The notes under the pieces: model-generated
What the model saw: only the letters and a program-made list of their open reading frames with translations
Told to the model about the DNA's origin: nothing
The model's database searches: none
From: SABI01 sp963676605
GTDB lineage: Bacteria > Spirochaetota > Spirochaetia > Sphaerochaetales > Sphaerochaetaceae
Direction: 5' to 3'
Assembly (NCBI GenBank): GCA_963676605.2
Contig: CAXXSP010000034.1
Location: forward strand, 62,001 to 126,000
DNA length: 64,000 bases
In this document: piece after piece, positions 60,586 to 64,000 of the stretch
How positions within the stretch are numbered: position 1 is the first letter of the stretch
How the letters are laid out: every line of letters starts with the position of its first letter
Made by a program: the position numbers and the translations under genes

Positions 60586-61011
60586 CTACTCCTTGATATC
60601 CATGATATCCAGTCCTTCCTCTACAATCGAGAGAAAGGCGAAAAATCGTTCCTGTCCCATTGCCTCAAGCATCATAGAACACCACAGGTCAACTTCTGCA
60701 GAGGTTGCTGAGAGAGCTTCTCTTCCTTTTTCGGTCGGGGTCACAACGATATGGCGTCTGTCCCTATGACTCGTATCTCGGCACAGGTATCCCTTTCGTT
60801 CCAGAGAGGTGAGTGCACTGGTGACGCTTGGACGTGATATCCTGAGATACTCTGCGATGAAGGAGGGGTAGGCTGTCTCTCCCGAGGCTTCGATCGCTTC
60901 TATCGCCCTGAGTACCGCGGTTTCGCCTCGGTAGAATTCTCCCAGTTTTGCAGTAAAGGCAGTCCCGCTGAGACGTCTGAGAATGGTATGAAAGCGTGAA
61001 AATGAGTCCAT
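60586..61011 (-). CDS. MarR-family transcriptional regulator
   Basis: 141 residues with winged helix-turn-helix: YPSFIAEYLRISRPSVTSALTSLERKGYL, then the wing with DxRxx (CRDTSHRDRRHIVVTPTEKGRE). Probable dimeric repressor that releases DNA on binding a small phenolic or lipophilic ligand. A perfect 23-base palindrome ten bases upstream of its start is the likely operator. The epimerase follows in the same operon, and the acyltransferase gene diverges from the other side of the operator. Confidence 0.93.
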   Translation of the reverse strand: MDSFSRFHTILRRLSGTAFTAKLGEFYRGETAVLRAIEAIEASGETAYPSFIAEYLRISRPSVTSALTSLERKGYLCRDTSHRDRRHIVVTPTEKGREALSATSAEVDLWCSMMLEAMGQERFFAFLSIVEEGLDIMDIKE

Positions 61012-61020
61012 TGCTCCTCC

Positions 61021-61043
61021 AATAATTAGAAAGTCTAATTATT
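61021..61043. promoter_or_regulatory. Perfect palindrome, probable MarR operator
   Basis: AATAATTAGA (61021-61030), a three-base centre and TCTAATTATT (61034-61043) form a perfect inverted repeat. AT-rich palindromes of this kind are typical MarR-family operators. It lies between marR and the divergent acyltransferase gene, so it could control both. Confidence 0.75.
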
Positions 61044-61123
61044 AACCTATTTAATTATATACTCATCTCTGAATAGGTCAAGATGACATTGCGTTCTATC
61101 GCACTTTTCACTAAGCTGAAGGT

Positions 61124-62410
61124 ATGAACCACGGAGGAGCTGAACCCATAGCACTCGACACCTCGGCTATTATCTACCCGCCTACGGTGGCGAGATATAA
61201 CACCCATGTATTCCGTCTCTCCATGGACCTTCACATAACAGTTGAACACGAGCGGCTCTTGAGCGCCTTGAGGGCGATCATGCCGCGGTTCCCCTATTTT
61301 TCCCACCGCATTCACAGCGGGTTTTTCTGGTATTACCTTCTTGAGAACACGGAACCGATCGAAGTGTATCCCGAAGTGTGTCATCCCTGCGGTCATCTCG
61401 ATCTCAGGAAGGGCGCCAATGGATATATGTTCAAGGTGTTCTATACGGAGCACCGCATCGCCGTCGAGTACTTCCATGCTCTGACAGACGGTACGGGGGG
61501 GATCACCTTCCTCAAGTCCCTCGTCTCTGAATACCTCAGGCAGAGCGGTGAAACAGTCGGCCCTGATCCCCAGATCCTTCTCCCCTCAGATCCTGTCGAT
61601 CCCGCAGAAACAGAGGACTCCTTCGCGAGGATATACCGTCCGATGAGATCGGTGTTCGCCCTCGAATCCCGTGCATTCCATTATGCTCCCAAGGGAGAAG
61701 CCTATACTGACCTTCATGCCGTGGTGAGTTCTCAGATGGAGGTGAACCAGGTGAAGGCCCAGGCCAAGAAGTACGGCCTTACCATCACCGAGTATCTTGT
61801 GTGTGAAGTTCTTGATGCTCTTCAGCGTCTGCAGTTTGAGACTGTGAAGAATCCGAGAAAGTGGAGGCCTGTGAGACTGAGCGTGCCGGTGAATATCCGC
61901 AAGGTGTACGGTTCAAAATCGCTCAGAAACTTCACCCTTTTCATCATTGTCGGTCTCGATACCCACCTCGGATCCTACACCTTTGAAGAGATAGTGAAGA
62001 GTGTCTATCATCAGATGAGATGGAAGGTGAATGAAAAGTCGCTGTCTCTCCAGATCTCCCGCAATGTTGCAGGCCGACGCCTTCCACTGATCAGGTATGC
62101 ACCGAATGTCCTGAAGAGACCGCTGATGAAACTGCTGAGTGATTCCTACGGGGACTCGATCTACTCATCCGTCATCAGCAATCTGGGTAATGTGAGTCTT
62201 CCGGAAGGTATGGCAGATACAGTCCGACGGATCGATTTTTCTCTCTCCCCCTCTCAGATGAATAAGCTGGCACTTGCCGTTATCAGTACTGGAGGATCTC
62301 TCGTGATGAATATAACCTCGATTCTGGAGTACAACAGGGAGTTCGAGAAGCTGCTTCTGAGGTCGCTGGTGAAAAAGGGAATCCATGTACAGGTTGATTC
62401 CAACTGGTAG
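61124..62410 (+). CDS. Condensation/alcohol-acyltransferase-like protein
   Basis: 428 residues of the CoA-dependent acyltransferase (chloramphenicol acetyltransferase-like/condensation) superfamily. The catalytic HxxxDG motif reads FHALTDGTGG near residue 118, and the second-half core is present (RLSVPVNIRKVYG, SLRNFTLFIIVGLD). It likely transfers an acyl group from CoA to an alcohol or amine, or makes a lipid ester. It is separated by eight bases from the membrane protein gene downstream, suggesting a pair. The MarR operator upstream suggests ligand-induced expression. Confidence 0.8.
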   Translation: MNHGGAEPIALDTSAIIYPPTVARYNTHVFRLSMDLHITVEHERLLSALRAIMPRFPYFSHRIHSGFFWYYLLENTEPIEVYPEVCHPCGHLDLRKGANGYMFKVFYTEHRIAVEYFHALTDGTGGITFLKSLVSEYLRQSGETVGPDPQILLPSDPVDPAETEDSFARIYRPMRSVFALESRAFHYAPKGEAYTDLHAVVSSQMEVNQVKAQAKKYGLTITEYLVCEVLDALQRLQFETVKNPRKWRPVRLSVPVNIRKVYGSKSLRNFTLFIIVGLDTHLGSYTFEEIVKSVYHQMRWKVNEKSLSLQISRNVAGRRLPLIRYAPNVLKRPLMKLLSDSYGDSIYSSVISNLGNVSLPEGMADTVRRIDFSLSPSQMNKLALAVISTGGSLVMNITSILEYNREFEKLLLRSLVKKGIHVQVDSNW

Positions 62411-62418
62411 GAGGAACT

Positions 62419-63291
62419 ATGGCGTATTGTGTTGAATGCGGGGTGGAACTTGTCTCGGGCGCTGCGAAGTGTCCGCTGTGCGGACGTGAAGTCGCCGCTC
62501 CGAAAGAACTGATAGGAGAGAAAGGCGAAGAGCTTTTCCCAGGCAATCCTCATGCTCCGTCCCGCTCTCCGCTCCGTCTCGATAAATACAGGAAGGGGTT
62601 AACAGAACTCATCCTTACCTTTGCCGCAATCGCAGAGCTTACCCTGATTATTACGGGGACAGCGTTCGGTAATATTCTTATCTTCTGGAGACCGTTTCTC
62701 TATGTACTGCTTGGAACAGCGGCCCTGCTGGTCCTCCTGTTCGTACGCCTCAATTACAGGAATATCGCGACATGGTATTCATGGCTCACGACGGCGACAC
62801 TCATTATCGCTGATTCGACAGACAACCTTTTCTCCTGGGTCGCGTATCCCGTAACCGGCCTGATTCTCTTTTATACCTTTTCTGTCTTTCTCCTGTATCA
62901 CAGGATCCCGCTTGCGCTCAGGCTGGTGACAGCCCTGGCTATACTTCTTGCCAGCCTTGCAGGATTCGATCTGTTTACCCACCTTCAGCTCACCTGGTTC
63001 CTGCCTGTGGCACTGCCGGTCGTTGGTGTTGCGATCGTTACTCTCACCGGAACATTCGTCAGGTCGGTAAAAGGACACCCTTCCATTCCGGACATCATTC
63101 TCATGCTTCTCATGTCAGCCTCGATCAGCACGGTTGCAGGTGACTTCTTTGCCCTGAGATGGAAAGGCTCACAGGACATCCTCTCCTGGTCCTTCTCTCT
63201 CTTCATTATCTCACTGCTGCTGCTCGTATTCATCTCTATCACGATGAGCGTGAAGAAAGTGAGATACTATTTCCAGAATAGAGTGATCTGA
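62419..63291 (+). CDS. Zinc-ribbon polytopic membrane protein (DUF6320-like)
   Basis: 290 residues. An N-terminal zinc ribbon (CVECG ... CPLCG, residues 4-21) leads to about seven or eight membrane helices. I tentatively link it to DUF6320, which is often encoded next to alcohol acyltransferase-like proteins, as here. GGAGGAACT precedes the ATG. Function unknown; a membrane partner of the acyltransferase is a reasonable guess. A weak terminator (GAGGG/CCCTC then TTTTT) follows at about 63300-63325. Confidence 0.65.
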   Translation: MAYCVECGVELVSGAAKCPLCGREVAAPKELIGEKGEELFPGNPHAPSRSPLRLDKYRKGLTELILTFAAIAELTLIITGTAFGNILIFWRPFLYVLLGTAALLVLLFVRLNYRNIATWYSWLTTATLIIADSTDNLFSWVAYPVTGLILFYTFSVFLLYHRIPLALRLVTALAILLASLAGFDLFTHLQLTWFLPVALPVVGVAIVTLTGTFVRSVKGHPSIPDIILMLLMSASISTVAGDFFALRWKGSQDILSWSFSLFIISLLLLVFISITMSVKKVRYYFQNRVI

Positions 63292-63299
63292 GAATATAC

Positions 63300-63325
63300 G
63301 AGGGAAGCCGATCCCCTCTATTTTT
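63300..63325 (+). terminator. Short rho-independent terminator
   Basis: GAGGG (63300-63304) pairs with CCCTC (63314-63318), followed by TATTTTT. It lies between the convergent membrane-protein and trkH genes. Confidence 0.5.
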
Positions 63326-63326
63326 G

Positions 63327-64000
63327 CTATTTTCTCTTCCAGAACCAGGGGGTAAGGACGACGAGAACCGTATAGATCTCCAGTCTTCCCATCATCATGG
63401 CAAGGCTGAGGAACCACTTGATTCCATCCTGGAAGAAGGCGTAGTTCATGGTCGGTCCGACTTTACTGAAGCCCGGTCCGATATTACCAACTGTAACCAG
63501 CGCGGTTGAGAAGGAGGTGAGAATATCGTACCCTCCGGCGGCCACCACGGTGGTCGTGACGAGAAGAGCAACCATGTACAGGAAAACGAACCCGGTGATG
63601 ACGCTTATGATATCGGTCCTGAGGACCTGCTTGTTGAGCCTGAGATGGAAGACACCGCGAGGATGCAGCAGTCTCTTGAGTTCCCTCGAAGCCAGTTTGA
63701 AGAGAGTCACGATCCTGACGACCTTCATTCCTCCGCCCGTTGAGCCTGCACTTCCTCCGATGAACATCATAAGGAAGAGGACTATCTTTGCAAACGCCGG
63801 CCAGAGGTCGAAGTCAGTTGTTGCATACCCTGTTGTTGTCAGGATTGAGGCAACCTGGAAGGCGGCATATCTGAGCCCCTGTGCGAAGCTCTCATAGACA
63901 TCATTGTTCAGCAGAGAGACTGTGATCGCCAGCGAAGCTGCCGCGAAGATACCGAGGTAGGCTTTCATCTCCGTATCGACGAGTACGTCTCGCAGTTTGC
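63327..64000 (-). CDS. trkH: TrkH-family potassium uptake protein, C-terminal part (cut by window edge)
   Basis: The frame is open from the right edge to the stop at 63327, so about 224 residues of a usually 480-residue protein are visible. The selectivity-filter regions are clear: SILTTTGYATTDF and VGNIGPGF, along with MFIGGSAGSTGGGMKVVRI between them. These are the third and fourth pore loops of TrkH/KtrB, which import potassium with TrkA. The in-frame ATG at 63968 is internal; residues before it (KLRDVLVDTE) continue the protein off the window. A TrkA gene would be expected nearby outside the window. Confidence 0.93.
   Translation of the reverse strand, partial: KLRDVLVDTEMKAYLGIFAAASLAITVSLLNNDVYESFAQGLRYAAFQVASILTTTGYATTDFDLWPAFAKIVLFLMMFIGGSAGSTGGGMKVVRIVTLFKLASRELKRLLHPRGVFHLRLNKQVLRTDIISVITGFVFLYMVALLVTTTVVAAGGYDILTSFSTALVTVGNIGPGFSKVGPTMNYAFFQDGIKWFLSLAMMMGRLEIYTVLVVLTPWFWKRK

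Noticed and set aside
1..64000. tRNA, rRNA or prophage genes
   Set aside because: I looked for tRNA-like cloverleaf ends, ribosomal RNA stretches and integrase/capsid-type proteins and saw none I could support by eye. A tRNAscan or Infernal run would be decisive.

Overview
The window reads as chromosomal DNA of a spirochaete (Spirochaetota, probably a free-living or gut member of the Spirochaetaceae/Sphaerochaeta/Treponema breadth). This is an inference from several things together: many Gram-negative-type secreted beta-barrel and lipoprotein genes, a long-form PRPP synthetase, a TrpR-like regulator joined to trpB, a TrkH transporter, and arrays of 7TM-sensor histidine kinases. No 16S rRNA or other decisive marker is present, and I found no tRNA, rRNA, CRISPR array, transposase or phage gene.

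Layout. 1-12 kb is a housekeeping mixture: end of a histidine kinase, a porin-like barrel, trxA, a frameshifted lamin-tail-type lipoprotein, argH, a small barrel, PRPP synthetase, an aminotransferase, a CapD/WbpM-type sugar dehydratase coupled to a NusG-like antiterminator, and an iron alcohol dehydrogenase. 12-18.6 kb (minus strand) holds a ferredoxin, an HD-GYP response regulator, a large hybrid histidine kinase and an MscS channel. 18.6-29.9 kb (minus strand) is the most unusual part: five small secreted beta-rich proteins (three clearly paralogous), a periplasmic chaperone-like Ig protein, an 864-residue usher-like outer-membrane protein, another barrel, and two coiled-coil envelope proteins that share a C-terminal module. 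I read this as a divergent chaperone-usher-like surface-fibre system. 30.8-41.1 kb (plus strand, divergent) holds five 7TM-PAS histidine kinases and two almost identical LuxR-type response regulators. The 862-base gap between the two arms carries four perfect TGTAGG-N6-CCTACA palindromes, one about 60 bases ahead of each arm, and two copies of a long hairpin element. The simplest model is that the kinases and response regulators control the fibre operon, and their own genes, through these palindromes.

41-55 kb is again mixed: an XRE-type regulator, a rubrerythrin-like protein, GNAT acetyltransferase, FGGY kinase, KamA-family radical SAM enzyme, a KDPG-aldolase-like protein without its catalytic lysine, PHP phosphatase, the complete AmmeMemoRadiSam A/B/radical-SAM trio, a DEAD-box helicase, a 59-residue HTH-like small protein, a DUF2804-like protein and an aldo-keto reductase. 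55.5-64 kb has selenium-dependent molybdenum hydroxylase accessory genes (yqeC, xdhC-yqeB), trpR-like and trpB, a MarR/epimerase pair opposite an acyltransferase plus zinc-ribbon membrane protein, and a truncated trkH at the edge.

A quality note matters for anyone using this annotation. Four genes (the lipoprotein at 2.3-3.3 kb, xdhC-yqeB, trpB and the epimerase) are broken by single-base changes. I could reconstruct eleven breaks. Every one is a +1 insertion, almost all in a short homopolymer, and removing them restores an open frame of exact codon length in all four genes. Nine of the eleven lie in a 3-kb zone (57.47-60.51 kb). I therefore treat these as probable consensus errors, not real pseudogenes.
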